Positions 20,311-31,973 of a DNA stretch of 64,000 bases are shown here, one piece after another; positions within the stretch are counted from its first letter, which is position 1; each line of letters starts with the position of its first letter. This stretch comes from Deinococcus indicus (GTDB lineage Bacteria > Deinococcota > Deinococci > Deinococcales > Deinococcaceae). Under the pieces are notes generated by a model. That model worked only from the letters and a program-made list of their open reading frames with translations. It did not search any database and was not told the origin of the DNA. The DNA lies in contig NZ_NHMK01000011.1 of assembly GCF_002198095.1 (NCBI RefSeq), positions 1 through 64,000 of the forward strand, written 5' to 3'. Position numbers and translations under genes: made by a program.

Positions 20311-20988
20311 ATGGAACTGAACGCCAAACCCCGTAAGAGCCAGGAAAAACTGGCCGAAGGCATGATCCCCGCCGTCGCCTACAACAAGGAGAACAACGTC
20401 TCCTTCGCCATCGACCGCAAGGCCTTCGACCGCGCCTTCCGCACCCAGAGCACCACCGGCCTGTTCGACATCACCGTCGAAGGCGGCGAGACCTTCCCCG
20501 CGCTCGTCAAGACCGTGCAGATGGACAAGCGCAAGCGCACCCCCATCCACGTCGACTTCTACATGGTCACCTACGGTGAACCCGTCGAAGTGAACGTGCC
20601 CGTGCACACCACCGGCAAGAGCCAGGGCGTCGTCATGGGTGGCCTGCTCGACATCGTCGTGCACAACCTCGCCGTGATCGCCCCCGGCCCCCGCCGCATC
20701 CCCCAGGAACTCGTCGTCGACGTGACCAAACTCGCCATCGGCGACCACGTCACCGCCGGCCAGATCAAACTCCCGGAAGGCGTGAAGCTCGCCGGTGACG
20801 CCGACCAGGTCGTCATCAGCGTGCTGCCCCCCCGCCTCAGCGACGGCGAAGCCGCCGCCGAGCAGCAGGCCGCCCAGGTCGCCGGCATGGTCGCCAGCGG
20901 CGACATCAGCGAGGAAGCTGCCGCCGCCGTTCTGGAAGGCGAAACCAGCCTCGAAGAAGTCAAGGGCGACGACACCACCGAAGCCTGA
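20311..20988 (+). CDS. rplY: 50S ribosomal protein L25 (CTC form)
   Basis: A 225-residue 5S rRNA-binding protein of the long L25/CTC type. The N-terminal L25 domain (about 1-90) includes MELNAKPRKSQEKLAEG and the RTPIHVDFYMV strand. A second beta-domain (about 91-175) follows, then an acidic, helical tail (about 176-225, EAAAEQQAAQVAG...EEVKGDDTTEA). The long C-terminal extension is typical of Deinococcus-Thermus CTC proteins. AAGGAGAGAGCAC precedes the ATG. Confidence 0.96.
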   Translation: MELNAKPRKSQEKLAEGMIPAVAYNKENNVSFAIDRKAFDRAFRTQSTTGLFDITVEGGETFPALVKTVQMDKRKRTPIHVDFYMVTYGEPVEVNVPVHTTGKSQGVVMGGLLDIVVHNLAVIAPGPRRIPQELVVDVTKLAIGDHVTAGQIKLPEGVKLAGDADQVVISVLPPRLSDGEAAAEQQAAQVAGMVASGDISEEAAAAVLEGETSLEEVKGDDTTEA

Positions 20989-21003
20989 ACCCCGCACCAC
21001 AGC

Positions 21004-21039
21004 GCCGCCCCCCTCCCCACACCGGAGGGGGGCGGCCTT
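21004..21039 (+). terminator. Terminator of rplY
   Basis: Perfect 13-base-pair stem GCCGCCCCCCTCC / GGAGGGGGGCGGC, 15 bases after the stop codon, followed by CTTG. Confidence 0.75.
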
Positions 21040-21190
21040 GCTGTGCAGCCCCCCAGGCCCACCACCACGCCCACGCCCGTCTGACCGTCCGCCGGGCCAT
21101 TCATCAATGGTGCGGACACTGTTCAAGCGCCAGAGGGGACAGGCATGGAACACGTCTTCTGTGACGCCATTCCTGCTCACCCCCTCCCAG

Positions 21191-21211
21191 CCTCCCCCCT
21201 CAAGGGGGAGG
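21191..21211. repeat. CCTCCCCC...GGGGGAGG hairpin
   Basis: An 8-base-pair hairpin in the sequence CCCTCCCAGCCTCCCCCCTC followed by AAGGGGGAGGGGC. Similar REP-like hairpins are common in GC-rich genomes; only one copy is seen here. Confidence 0.35.
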
Positions 21212-21275
21212 GGCAAACACGGCGTGTCCATCGCTGGTCTGCCCTGAAGTGATGAACCTGTCCGCACCCTTGTTC

Positions 21276-21371
21276 ATACGGACTCCGATTGAATGGACTG
21301 GGCTGCCGGACGTGGAGCCGGCAGGGGCGGTGACGTTCCGGATTGCCCGCGAAACAAACGGCAGTCCGTAT
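21276..21371 (+). repeat. Dispersed palindromic element, internally deleted copy D
   Basis: A 96-base copy with both ends intact (ATACGGACTCCG and GCAGTCCGTAT) but lacking about 60 internal bases of copies A and B. The retained right part GGACGTGGAGCCGGCAGGGG matches copy B. Deletion between preserved ends resembles the shortened forms of non-autonomous elements. Confidence 0.8.
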
Positions 21372-21420
21372 CAGCCGTCCGGGCTGCCCTGCCGGGCCGC
21401 GACCAGCTCCGGGCGGCACG

Positions 21421-21444
21421 AAAAAACCGCCCCGTGAGGGGCGG
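21421..21444 (-). terminator. Terminator of the Pro/Thr/Ala-rich secreted protein gene
   Basis: Stem CCGCCCC / GGGGCGG with a 4-base loop followed on the minus strand by six T: the best intrinsic terminator in the window. Confidence 0.85.
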
Positions 21445-21459
21445 CCGGTCGGGTGAACG

Positions 21460-22332
21460 TCAGGGCTGGCCGGGCGTGACCGGGGCAGGAACGGCCGGTT
21501 CGGTGGGGGCCGGTTCTGTGGGCGCCGCATCCGTGGGCGCGTCGGTGTCAGGCTCCGCCGGGGCGTCCGTGGGTGGCTCCACCGGCGCGGTCTCGTCGGG
21601 CGCGGCCTCTTCCGGGCTGCTCTCTGCGGGAGCGGCTTCAGTCGGGCCGGCCTCGTCGGTCGGGCCGGCCTCGGTGGGGGCGGCGCCCGGCACGCGCGAC
21701 AGGGACACGACGGTCACGCCGAAGGACTCCCGTCCGCTCAGTTCGAACGCCTGCCCGTTACGGGACAGCAGGACACGGTCGGCCGCCGCAGACTCCCCGG
21801 CCGCCGCGTACCCGTCGGCCTTCAGGGCTGCCAGCGTGCGGGCCATGACGTCCCCGGCCTCCCCGGCGTACACGAGGGCCTCGCCCAGCACGGTCGGGAC
21901 GGTCTTCAGGACCTCCTCGCCGTCCAGGACCGGCACCTTCACGCTGCCCGGCTCGGGCAGGCTGCTGACCGTGGGCGCCGCGTCAGCCGGTTCCTGCACG
22001 GGCGCCGCGTCAGCAGGGGCAGCGTCAGTGGAGCTGGAGTCGGTGGAGGTGGGATCGGTGGGAGCGGCGTCCGGCGGGGTGGCCTCTGCCGGGAGGGGAG
22101 GCGCGGCCTGATCCGTGCCGGTCGCGGGCAGGCCCAGATTCGGGACGGGCGGGGCCGGCTCGGTGGTCGGCACCGTGATGGGCGCCGTGACCGGGGCCGT
22201 CTCTGCCGGAGCCGCGCCGGGCGGGGTCGTCTGGGCGAAGGCGGGCGCACCGGCCAGCAGGCCCAGGGTGAGCAGACCCAGCAGGGAGCGGGAGCGTGCA
22301 GGAACGAAACGGGTGGATTCAGTGGAACGCAT
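21460..22332 (-). CDS. Secreted Pro/Ala/Thr-rich protein, function unknown
   Basis: A 290-residue exported protein: basic start MRSTESTRFVPARSRSLLGL, hydrophobic core and a likely cleavage at APAFA-QTT (about residue 34). Two low-complexity acidic Pro/Ala/Thr arms (about 36-120 and 215-290) flank a folded middle (about 122-212, VPVLDGEEVLKTVPTVLGEA ... FGVTVVSLSRVPG). No family recognised; the layout suggests a cell-envelope protein with flexible arms. The ATG at 22332 is chosen because the signal peptide starts there and AAGAGGTGC precedes it. Confidence 0.7.
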   Translation of the reverse strand: MRSTESTRFVPARSRSLLGLLTLGLLAGAPAFAQTTPPGAAPAETAPVTAPITVPTTEPAPPVPNLGLPATGTDQAAPPLPAEATPPDAAPTDPTSTDSSSTDAAPADAAPVQEPADAAPTVSSLPEPGSVKVPVLDGEEVLKTVPTVLGEALVYAGEAGDVMARTLAALKADGYAAAGESAAADRVLLSRNGQAFELSGRESFGVTVVSLSRVPGAAPTEAGPTDEAGPTEAAPAESSPEEAAPDETAPVEPPTDAPAEPDTDAPTDAAPTEPAPTEPAVPAPVTPGQP

Positions 22333-22692
22333 GAGGCACCTCTTGATAGGCAGTGCCCGCCATGAGCGGGTCAGTGCGGAAAGTGAACGGGCCAGCCGGA
22401 CGCGGCCGTTCCTGCCCTCCACCATGCGGGGCGGACCTGCGCCTTCCCTGCGTGAACGCTCAAGTCCGCCCGCCCGCTCCGCTCAGAGCCAGCCACGAAA
22501 CCCCTCACGCGCCTCAGCTGGCCGTCAGGGACCCCTCACCCCATCGCCCGGCTGCCGCGCCGCCGCACGCGCCGCAGGGGACCCGCGTTACCACACCCGG
22601 CCCGGCCGGCGGATGGGCGCGTGTCCTCACGCCCGCAGCCCCACAGGCACGCATCACCGGCGGCCCCGACCCCGCCGGCCCTCATGGACCCG
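22333..22692. other. Intergenic region without recognisable genes
   Basis: About 360 bases between two minus-strand genes. It must hold the promoter of the 22332 gene, but no convincing -35/-10 pair, hairpin or repeat is seen. Open frames here have no ribosome-binding site or protein-like composition. Confidence 0.4.
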
Positions 22693-23760
22693 TCAGGAAC
22701 CGCGCAGGCACGCGGCCCGTTCCGCCTGCGGCCGGCGACTGCACACCCGCGCCGCCTCCGTGAACGCCGGCAGCTGCCCGTCCATCCGCGCCAGCAACGC
22801 CTGAAAGTCCGGCACCATCGCCGCGTACGCCGCCACCGCCCCCAGCGATGCGTTGTTCACACCGCGCGCGAAGTAGGCGTCGTACCCCGCGTACCCGCCC
22901 CACGAGTCCTTCAGCGCCGCGTACCGGGCGTCCAGATCCGCCAGGACTGCCGTCTTTCGTTCCCGCCGTTCTGCCTCCGGCAACCCGGACTCGGCGTACA
23001 GCGCCTCCAGCCGCGCGCGGGCGCCGAGCAGCAACGCCTCGAACCCCGCCTGCCGCTCCTGGGCCAGCCGGTCCTGTTCGCGCAGCTCCGGCGTGCCGTG
23101 CGCGGCCAGCCAGCGGCGCATCCCTTCCTCCTCGACCGCCGTGGCGTACGACTCGTTGAACAGCGTGTCCCCCGGCACGTACAGCCCCGGATGCGCCAGC
23201 TCGTGAATCACCGTGCGGATCAGGGTTGCGTCCGGGTAAGCCAGCATGGTGGACAGCACCGGGTCCCGCAGGTACCCCAGCGTGGAGTAAGCACTCACGC
23301 CGCCCACGCTCACGTCCCGGCCCGCTGCGCGCCGCTCCTGCGCGTACGCCCGCGCGCCCGCCTCGGCAAAGTACCCCCGGTACCCCACGCAGCCCGCCAC
23401 CGGGAAACACGACGTGTCCAGCGTCACACTGAACTCCGGCGCGGAGAACACGTTCCATACCACGAACGGACGCTCCACATCCACGAACTTCAGGAACGCC
23501 CCGTGATCTGGCAGGCCCAGCCCGCCCGCCGCCTCGGGCGCCACCGCGAACGCCCGCACGTCCGACACCAGCCGCAACTTGCGCCGCACCTCCGGCGGCG
23601 TGACCGGATCCGCCAGCGCCGCCTCGACCGGCCGCGCCCGCCGCAACAGGTCCAGCTGCCCGCCCGCCGCCTGCGACAGGTACCGCACGTCCGCGCAGCC
23701 GCTCAGGGCCGCCCCCGCCAGCAGCAACCCCGCTGCCCACGCCGCCCGCCTCACGCGCAC
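22693..23760 (-). CDS. Predicted aminopeptidase lipoprotein (HELAH metalloprotease type)
   Basis: A 355-residue lipoprotein with signal peptide and lipobox LSGC (Cys about residue 22). It matches the predicted-aminopeptidase family (COG4324): GYRGYFAEAGARAYAQ, the strand GVSAYSTLGYLRDPVL, then IHELAHPGLYVPG with the zinc motif HELAH, and a downstream FNESYATAVEEEG whose Glu is the likely third ligand. It would act at the envelope on peptides; the real substrate is unknown. The start is GTG 23760, directly before the signal peptide. The C-terminus has two Cys (CSRRPQAERAAC). Confidence 0.85.
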   Translation of the reverse strand: MRVRRAAWAAGLLLAGAALSGCADVRYLSQAAGGQLDLLRRARPVEAALADPVTPPEVRRKLRLVSDVRAFAVAPEAAGGLGLPDHGAFLKFVDVERPFVVWNVFSAPEFSVTLDTSCFPVAGCVGYRGYFAEAGARAYAQERRAAGRDVSVGGVSAYSTLGYLRDPVLSTMLAYPDATLIRTVIHELAHPGLYVPGDTLFNESYATAVEEEGMRRWLAAHGTPELREQDRLAQERQAGFEALLLGARARLEALYAESGLPEAERRERKTAVLADLDARYAALKDSWGGYAGYDAYFARGVNNASLGAVAAYAAMVPDFQALLARMDGQLPAFTEAARVCSRRPQAERAACLRGS

Positions 23761-23895
23761 CAGACCCTCATGGACCCAGTATGCGCCGCGCGGTCACCCA
23801 CCTCCCTCCTGCCCACCGGCCCTCATGAAGGAACGCTGCGCGCCCCGTGTCCACTCCATGAACCCCGCCGCACCCGCCCACCCCACCCCGCCACG

Positions 23896-23901
23896 TAACG
23901 T
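23896..23901 (+). promoter_or_regulatory. -10 box, leaderless start of the PNPOx-like gene
   Basis: TAACGT with 7 bases to the ATG at 23909; no clear -35 box. Confidence 0.5.
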
Positions 23902-23908
23902 GACCGGC

Positions 23909-24325
23909 ATGCCCGACCAGAAGATGACCCAGCTGGCCCGCAAGATGCGCGGCCTGGACCTGTGCCTGATGACCACCGTCACCAGCGACGGCCACCTCGC
24001 CTCCAGACCCATGAGCAACAACGGCGAGGTCGAGTACGACGGCACCAGCTACTTCTTCACCTGGGCCGACTCCCGCACCGCGAAGGACATCGGGAAGAAC
24101 AAGCACGTGCAACTGAACTTCCGCGCCGAGAAGGAATTCCTGTTCGTGGCCGTGCAGGGCGACGCCACCCTGACCACCGACCGGGACGCCATGCAGGAGC
24201 ACTGGCAGGAGCAACTCACGCAGTGGTTCAAAGAAGGCCTGGACACGCCCGGCCTGACCATGATCGAAGTGAAAGCCCGGCGCGTGAACTGGTGGGGCGA
24301 GGAAGACGGCGAGATCGAACTGTAA
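23909..24325 (+). CDS. Pyridoxamine 5'-phosphate oxidase-like (general stress) protein
   Basis: A 138-residue split-barrel FMN/F420-binding-fold protein of the general stress protein 26 type. Diagnostic stretches are LCLMTTVTSDGHLASRPM (about residues 17-34), FFTWADSRTAKDIGKN, and ATLTTDRDAMQEHW. Members bind flavin and protect against oxidative stress in some bacteria; the reaction here is unknown. The ATG at 23909 fits the leaderless -10 box; a longer in-frame reading upstream has no support. It is convergent with the ATP-grasp gene, with only three bases between them. Confidence 0.85.
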   Translation: MPDQKMTQLARKMRGLDLCLMTTVTSDGHLASRPMSNNGEVEYDGTSYFFTWADSRTAKDIGKNKHVQLNFRAEKEFLFVAVQGDATLTTDRDAMQEHWQEQLTQWFKEGLDTPGLTMIEVKARRVNWWGEEDGEIEL

Positions 24326-24328
24326 GGA

Positions 24329-25099
24329 TCACGCGCCTTCCCACACGGTCATGAACTGCTCCGGCGTCCAGCCCACCAGATCAGACACCTGTCCGTCCCC
24401 GACCTCCACTACGCGCCACACACCATCCGCGCGCCGGGCGATATCCACCGAGAAGAAAGGTGATGGGATGCGCCCCGCTACAAGGCGAACCAGTTCCGGC
24501 ACCCCCACACCGTCCGCGCTGAACGCCTGGCCTGCCCTCACGAAGAACCGCGCCTCCGACGCCGGGTCCAGATCCTCCACGCGGCGCACGCACACCCCAC
24601 CCTCAACCTGCCCCCGGAAGTGTGCCATGCGCTCCAGCAGTTCCCCGATCTGATCAGAGCGCGTGATGACGCTGCCCGCGCCGGTCTTCAGGGACTTCAC
24701 GAAGTCCTTCACAAAAAAGCTGTCCCAGCCCAGCTGCTCTAACTGGTTCGAAAGGTCGCTAAGGTCCGTGAAACACACCGTTTCCGGCGTCACGTCCGCC
24801 AGGAGCGGCGCCCAGCGCGGAAGGTGATGTGCTGCCAGATACGCCTCTGGTGAGGTTATCACCCACGCACCCGCCCTCTGCACGGCCTCCGCAAATGCGC
24901 GGTAACCGGCACCGTCCAGCATCCAACCCCGGTACAGCACCGTTTCGCCCGACATCAGCGCCGGCCGGAACACCCGGTCACCATCAAGGGCACAGGTGGA
25001 CACCGACCACCCCCGCCTGGCAAACGCTTCTGCCTGGGCGGCAAAGGTCTCATCGGGCTGACGAGGGTTGAAGTAATCCGCCGGGAACACGACGCGCAT
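24329..25099 (-). CDS. ATP-grasp domain protein
   Basis: A 256-residue protein resembling the ATP-grasp proteins of the DUF4343 type. A preATP-grasp-like N-terminus (MRVVFPADYFNPRQPDETFA) is followed by FFVKDFVKSLKTGAGSVITR (about residues 128-147) with the ATP-binding Lys, and the C-terminal FFSVDIARRADGVWRVVEVGDGQVS with the metal-binding D/E of the grasp. Such enzymes form amide or ester bonds; no partner genes indicate the product. It starts with a leaderless ATG and is divergent from the TPR-like gene, the two starts being 50 bases apart. Confidence 0.75.
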   Translation of the reverse strand: MRVVFPADYFNPRQPDETFAAQAEAFARRGWSVSTCALDGDRVFRPALMSGETVLYRGWMLDGAGYRAFAEAVQRAGAWVITSPEAYLAAHHLPRWAPLLADVTPETVCFTDLSDLSNQLEQLGWDSFFVKDFVKSLKTGAGSVITRSDQIGELLERMAHFRGQVEGGVCVRRVEDLDPASEARFFVRAGQAFSADGVGVPELVRLVAGRIPSPFFSVDIARRADGVWRVVEVGDGQVSDLVGWTPEQFMTVWEGA

Positions 25100-25105
25100 T
25101 CCGTC

Positions 25106-25111
25106 AGTGTA
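25106..25111 (-). promoter_or_regulatory. -10 box of the ATP-grasp gene
   Basis: TACACT (minus strand) with 6 bases to the ATG at 25099. Confidence 0.5.
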
Positions 25112-25136
25112 GGCGGCGTCCAGGCCCGGCGGGACG

Positions 25137-25142
25137 TACAGT
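25137..25142 (+). promoter_or_regulatory. -10 box of the TPR-like gene
   Basis: TACAGT with 7 bases to the GTG at 25150; divergent from the ATP-grasp promoter 26 bases away. Confidence 0.55.
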
Positions 25143-25149
25143 GCGGAGC

Positions 25150-26328
25150 GTGAAGCGTCTGCCCCGGCTCACCCTGACCCTCCTGCTCGCGGGTGCCCTC
25201 GCGCTGCCCGGCGCCGGGGCGACACTGGTGCCGTCGCCGCAGCCCGCCCCGGTGACCCGGACCGTTCAGGCCGCCGCGAAGTTGCTCACGCCGGACGAGG
25301 TGATCGTCCTGATGAACGCCGGGCGCCTGACCGACGCCGAAACGGCCGCCCGCGCCGCGTCGGCCGCGCACCCGGAATCCGCGCGGTCCCTGCTGCTGCT
25401 GGCCCGCATTCAGGCGCGGCAGGGAAGACTCCCGGAGGCCCGCGCCACCCTGAGCCGCGCCCAGACGCTGCCGCAGTGGGACGAGCAGGAACTCGGCGTG
25501 CCCTTCGAGTCGCCCGGCGACATAGAACAGGTCATGCTGAGCGACCCGGCCGCCGCCCGCGGACTGCTGGCCGACGTGCTGCTGGCCGAGGGAGACGACC
25601 CCAAGGCGTACTACCTGCTCGCCATGACCGAGGCCCTCGCACGGCAGTGGGACGCTTCACGCGCCGCGCTGGCACAGGCACGCGCCCTGTCGCCCGACCT
25701 GCGGTTCGCGGAACCGGAGTCGCTGGCCTCACTGGAACGGGCGTTGCAGCAGCAGCGACCGCCCGAGCTGGACGGCCCGGCGCTGGCCCTGTCGCCGTGG
25801 CGGTTCTGGTGGGTCGGTCTGCTGATATTCCTCGTGTGGTTCGTGTGGTGGGCCGTCCGGGCAGGCCAGAAGATGGCGGCCGAGGAGGCTGCCAGCCGCG
25901 CCGCCCGCATCGAGAAGGCCACCCTGACGGCCGCCAATCTGGACCGGCAGGTGCAGCAGGAACTCGCTGCGGCCCGCCGCGACACCCCGCAGGAGCAGCG
26001 CCGCGCCACCCGACTGGAGGGGCTGGCCGCGCAGGTGATCGAATGGCGGGAAAAAGCCCTGGCCGACCGCATCAGCGCCGCCCTGATGGAAGCCACGTAC
26101 CGCCGCCTGCACGCCGCCGCGCAGAGTGACGACGCCCACGCCGCGTACACCGCCGAGGAAGCCGAGAAGGCCGCGAAAGAACAGGCCCGGCGGCAGGCAG
26201 AAGCGGAACGCCGCGCCCAGGAGAAGAACGCCGGCGGTCCGTCCAGCCTGCGCAAGAGTGAACGCAGCAGCTGGAGCAGCGGCCACAGCAGCTCCCGCCG
26301 CGATAACTCCGGGGGCAGCAAGTGGTGA
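25150..26328 (+). CDS. Exported TPR-like membrane protein
   Basis: A 392-residue protein. Signal-like N-terminus (VKRLPRLTLTLLLAGALALPG), an alpha-helical repeat region (about 45-205) with TPR-like helices (LLLLARIQARQGRLPEARATL; AYYLLAMTEALARQWDASRA), a membrane anchor at about 217-238 (FWWVGLLIFLVWFVWWAV) and a charged coiled-coil tail ending in a Ser-rich segment. The repeat domain would face outside and the coiled coil inside. Function unknown. The GTG at 25150 is preferred because the -10 box at 25137 places transcription exactly there. Confidence 0.75.
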   Translation: MKRLPRLTLTLLLAGALALPGAGATLVPSPQPAPVTRTVQAAAKLLTPDEVIVLMNAGRLTDAETAARAASAAHPESARSLLLLARIQARQGRLPEARATLSRAQTLPQWDEQELGVPFESPGDIEQVMLSDPAAARGLLADVLLAEGDDPKAYYLLAMTEALARQWDASRAALAQARALSPDLRFAEPESLASLERALQQQRPPELDGPALALSPWRFWWVGLLIFLVWFVWWAVRAGQKMAAEEAASRAARIEKATLTAANLDRQVQQELAAARRDTPQEQRRATRLEGLAAQVIEWREKALADRISAALMEATYRRLHAAAQSDDAHAAYTAEEAEKAAKEQARRQAEAERRAQEKNAGGPSSLRKSERSSWSSGHSSSRRDNSGGSKW

Positions 26329-26354
26329 CGGGCAGGCGCACCGGGCAAGGCAGA

Positions 26355-26382
26355 GCGGTCAGCTCCCGCAGGAACTGACCGC
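26355..26382. terminator. Bidirectional terminator between convergent genes
   Basis: Perfect 8-base-pair stem GCGGTCAG / CTGACCGC with a 12-base loop between the TPR-like gene and sufD. Confidence 0.6.
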
Positions 26383-26399
26383 CGCTGCAGACGGGACGC

Positions 26400-27748
<1,349 letters not shown>

Positions 27749-27752
<4 letters not shown>

Positions 27753-28219
27753 GTGTACTCCTTGATGGTGTGGAACCCTGTGCCAGCGTTGTTCAGGCTG
27801 GTGCGCCGCGCGCAACGTTCCCCGGTATTGATGGTTACGCTGGCGTGCTCGGCGTCCATGTACGGTTCCTGGCGGCTGCGGGCCCGTTCGCAGTTCAGGT
27901 CAGGGCGTTGCAGTTGAATGCGGGCATCCCTGGCCGAGCCGAATGCCCGGCACTGCGTGATCGGTGTTTCCAGCGTCTGGGCATGAGCAAAAGCGGCGGC
28001 GCAGGCCTGAACCGCTCGGCGCGAGTCCTCCCCGGCCCGGAGGACGAAATACACGTCCCGGCTCATCAGGAATCCTCCACGCCGGACCTCGGGTGTCGCG
28101 ACGACCTCATGCCCCAGCCGGAAACCCCAGGTGCGCCAGCCTCGCACGTCCCTATCCCAGATGAACCCGTAGAGGGCAGCAGCTGCCAGGACAGCCGCCA
28201 CAAGCAGACCCGTCGCCAT
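27749..28219 (-). CDS. Unknown membrane-anchored protein inside the suf operon
   Basis: About 156 residues with an N-terminal membrane helix (MATGLLVAAVLAAAALYGFIW) and an external, Cys-containing domain (four Cys, about residues 73, 90, 109 and 136). No family recognised. It lies between sufB and sufD in the same direction; its stop overlaps the sufD start by four bases (ATGA), so it is probably co-translated. Base composition is less GC-rich than in the suf genes, suggesting later insertion. A TTG at 28237 is an alternative start. Confidence 0.6.
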
Positions 28220-28241
28220 TCGCGCTGCTGCCCGCAAGGCG

Positions 28242-29648
<1,407 letters not shown>

Positions 29649-29654
29649 GGGGGT

Positions 29655-29765
29655 GCTCCTTCAGGGGGCAGATGGCAGGTGGTCGAAGGCTGAGGGCGCG
29701 GGCGCGGCTTGAGCTGCTGCTGAAGCGCTTCTGGCCCTCAGCCGTCTGCCTTCAGCCTTCTGCGG
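29655..29765. repeat. GCAGATGGC-type intercistronic repeat, copy 2
   Basis: Between sufC and sufB: GGCAGATGGCAGG and GGCTGAGGGC pair with GCCCTCAGCC, CCGTCTGCC and CCTTCTGC near the other end, giving a long imperfect hairpin. Related in sequence and placement to 18715-18790. It could affect mRNA stability between the two cistrons. Confidence 0.55.
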
Positions 29766-29767
29766 CG

Positions 29768-30523
<756 letters not shown>

Positions 30524-30556
30524 GCGGGCTCCTTCGGGAATCAGGGGGGTTTTTGT

Positions 30557-30611
30557 TAGGAATGATTCCTACTTACCGGTCTATTTTACCCGGACTGCCC
30601 CTTAAAGTCGA
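30557..30611 (-). promoter_or_regulatory. suf operon promoter and palindromic operator
   Basis: Minus strand: TCGACT (30606-30611), a 17-base spacer, TAAAAT (30583-30588). Just downstream of the expected start site is a perfect palindrome TAGGAAT-G-ATTCCTA (30557-30571), a candidate site for an iron- or Fe-S-responsive repressor; the regulator cannot be named. Confidence 0.7.
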
Positions 30612-30817
30612 GTGATTCACTGCGGATTCTGAGGGCAGAGCGGGGCGCGCAGGGCGGACGGCAGCGCCGGGAACAGGGCCGGATGGGGGGTAGAAGCGGG
30701 GGGAAGACTGCGCCTCCAGCTTCCCGACCCTGCCCGCCTCCCGCACCCCACTCCTCATGAGGCCCGCGCACGCCCTTTTCACGCTTGCCACGCGCGTGCG
30801 TGCTACCCGTGGGGGAC

Positions 30818-31501
30818 ATGAACGTCATTGACCTCCTCCGCGCCGCCGGTCCCATGTTGTGGGTGCTGCTGGCCCTGTCCGTGTACGTCGTGTACCTGAG
30901 TGCCGCGCGCGCCCAGGCCCTCTCCCGGCTGGGAGCGGACGCCCGCGCCCTGACCGAACGCGCCCGCGCCGTCACCGCCGAGAGCGGCCCGGCCGCCGCG
31001 CTGGCCGAGGTGGACCGCGCCGCGCACCCCAGCCCGGCCGCGCAGGTCCTGCGGGCCGGACTGGCCCGCGCCGACCGGGGCCCGGAGGCCGCGCAGTCCG
31101 CCATGCAGTCCGCGCTGCTGGCCGAGGACGCCCGCCTGTACGCCGGACTGGGCGCGCTCGGCACCGCCGCGCAGGTCGGCCCGCTGCTGGGCCTGCTGGG
31201 CACCGTGATCGGCATGGTCCGGTCATTCCTGGTATTCAGCCAGACGACCAACCCAACGCCCGCGCAGCTGGGCACCGGGATCAGCGAGGCGCTGATCAAC
31301 ACGGCGGCCGGGCTGGTCGTGGCAATCATCGCGTACGTGTGCCGCAACGCCCTGCGCCTGAAAGCCGACCGGCTGGCCCTGCAGGCCGAGCAGGTACGCG
31401 AGGACCTGCCGGGCTGGCTGACCCGCCCCGTCACCGCCGCCCGCCCGGCCGTGGCGGCGCCCGTGCCGGAAGTCGCGCTGAACTTCGGCGCGGCGCGGTG
31501 A
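30818..31501 (+). CDS. ExbB/TolQ-family proton channel subunit
   Basis: A 227-residue MotA/TolQ/ExbB protein with three membrane helices: MLWVLLALSVYVVYLSAA (about 13-30), the conserved VGPLLGLLGTVIGMVRSF (about 114-131), and LINTAAGLVVAIIAYVC (about 154-170). The second and third form the proton path. With ExbD it would turn the proton gradient into motion of a TonB-like partner. The ATG follows GGGGGAC. It is first of a three-gene set with exbD and a TonB-like gene. The TolQ versus ExbB label cannot be settled. Confidence 0.9.
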   Translation: MNVIDLLRAAGPMLWVLLALSVYVVYLSAARAQALSRLGADARALTERARAVTAESGPAAALAEVDRAAHPSPAAQVLRAGLARADRGPEAAQSAMQSALLAEDARLYAGLGALGTAAQVGPLLGLLGTVIGMVRSFLVFSQTTNPTPAQLGTGISEALINTAAGLVVAIIAYVCRNALRLKADRLALQAEQVREDLPGWLTRPVTAARPAVAAPVPEVALNFGAAR

Positions 31502-31538
31502 GGGCCGCCCCCATGAGGTCCGTCACCGCGAGGTCCGC

Positions 31539-31973
31539 GTGAGCGCCGCCCGCCGCCGCTTCCGGGAGGACGGGGACGCCGTGACCTTCGATTTCGCGCC
31601 GATGGTGGACATCGTGCTGCTGCTGCTGATCTTCTTCTTCCTGACCAGCAACCTGGGCGCCCGGCAGAACGCCCTGCCGCTGGACCTGCCGCGCGCCAGC
31701 AGCACCGTGCAGGAAACCCCGGACCTGCCCATCGTGAGCGTCACCCGAGCCGGGAAGGTGTTCCTGAACGGGCAGGAAACCACCCTGACCCGCCTGCGCG
31801 GCCAGCTGGAACCGCTGGCGAAAGCGTCGGGCGGACTGGTGGGCCTGCGCGCCGACGAACGCGGCAACTACGGAACGGTCGTGCGCGTCATGGACGAGAT
31901 CAAGAAGGCCGGCGGCTCCCGCCTGGCGCTCGGCACGCAGCCCGGCGGCGCGGCGGGGGAGAGCGGCCCGTGA
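31539..31973 (+). CDS. ExbD/TolR-family protein
   Basis: A 144-residue ExbD/TolR protein starting at GTG 31539. One membrane helix includes the functional Asp in PMVDIVLLLLIFFFLTS (Asp about residue 24), followed by a periplasmic domain (LDLPRASSTVQETP ... YGTVVRVMDEIKKAGGSRLAL). It pairs with the upstream channel subunit. Its stop overlaps the next GTG start by four bases, so the downstream TonB-like gene is translationally coupled. Confidence 0.9.
   Translation: MSAARRRFREDGDAVTFDFAPMVDIVLLLLIFFFLTSNLGARQNALPLDLPRASSTVQETPDLPIVSVTRAGKVFLNGQETTLTRLRGQLEPLAKASGGLVGLRADERGNYGTVVRVMDEIKKAGGSRLALGTQPGGAAGESGP

Noticed and set aside
20086..21267. 393-codon minus-strand frame opposite rplY
   Set aside because: Shadow of the L25 gene; it also runs through a terminator hairpin.
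22353..22763. Plus-strand open frame of 136 codons in the 22.4-22.7 kb gap
   Set aside because: No ribosome-binding site, low-complexity Arg/Pro composition, and it overlaps the supported lipoprotein gene on the other strand.
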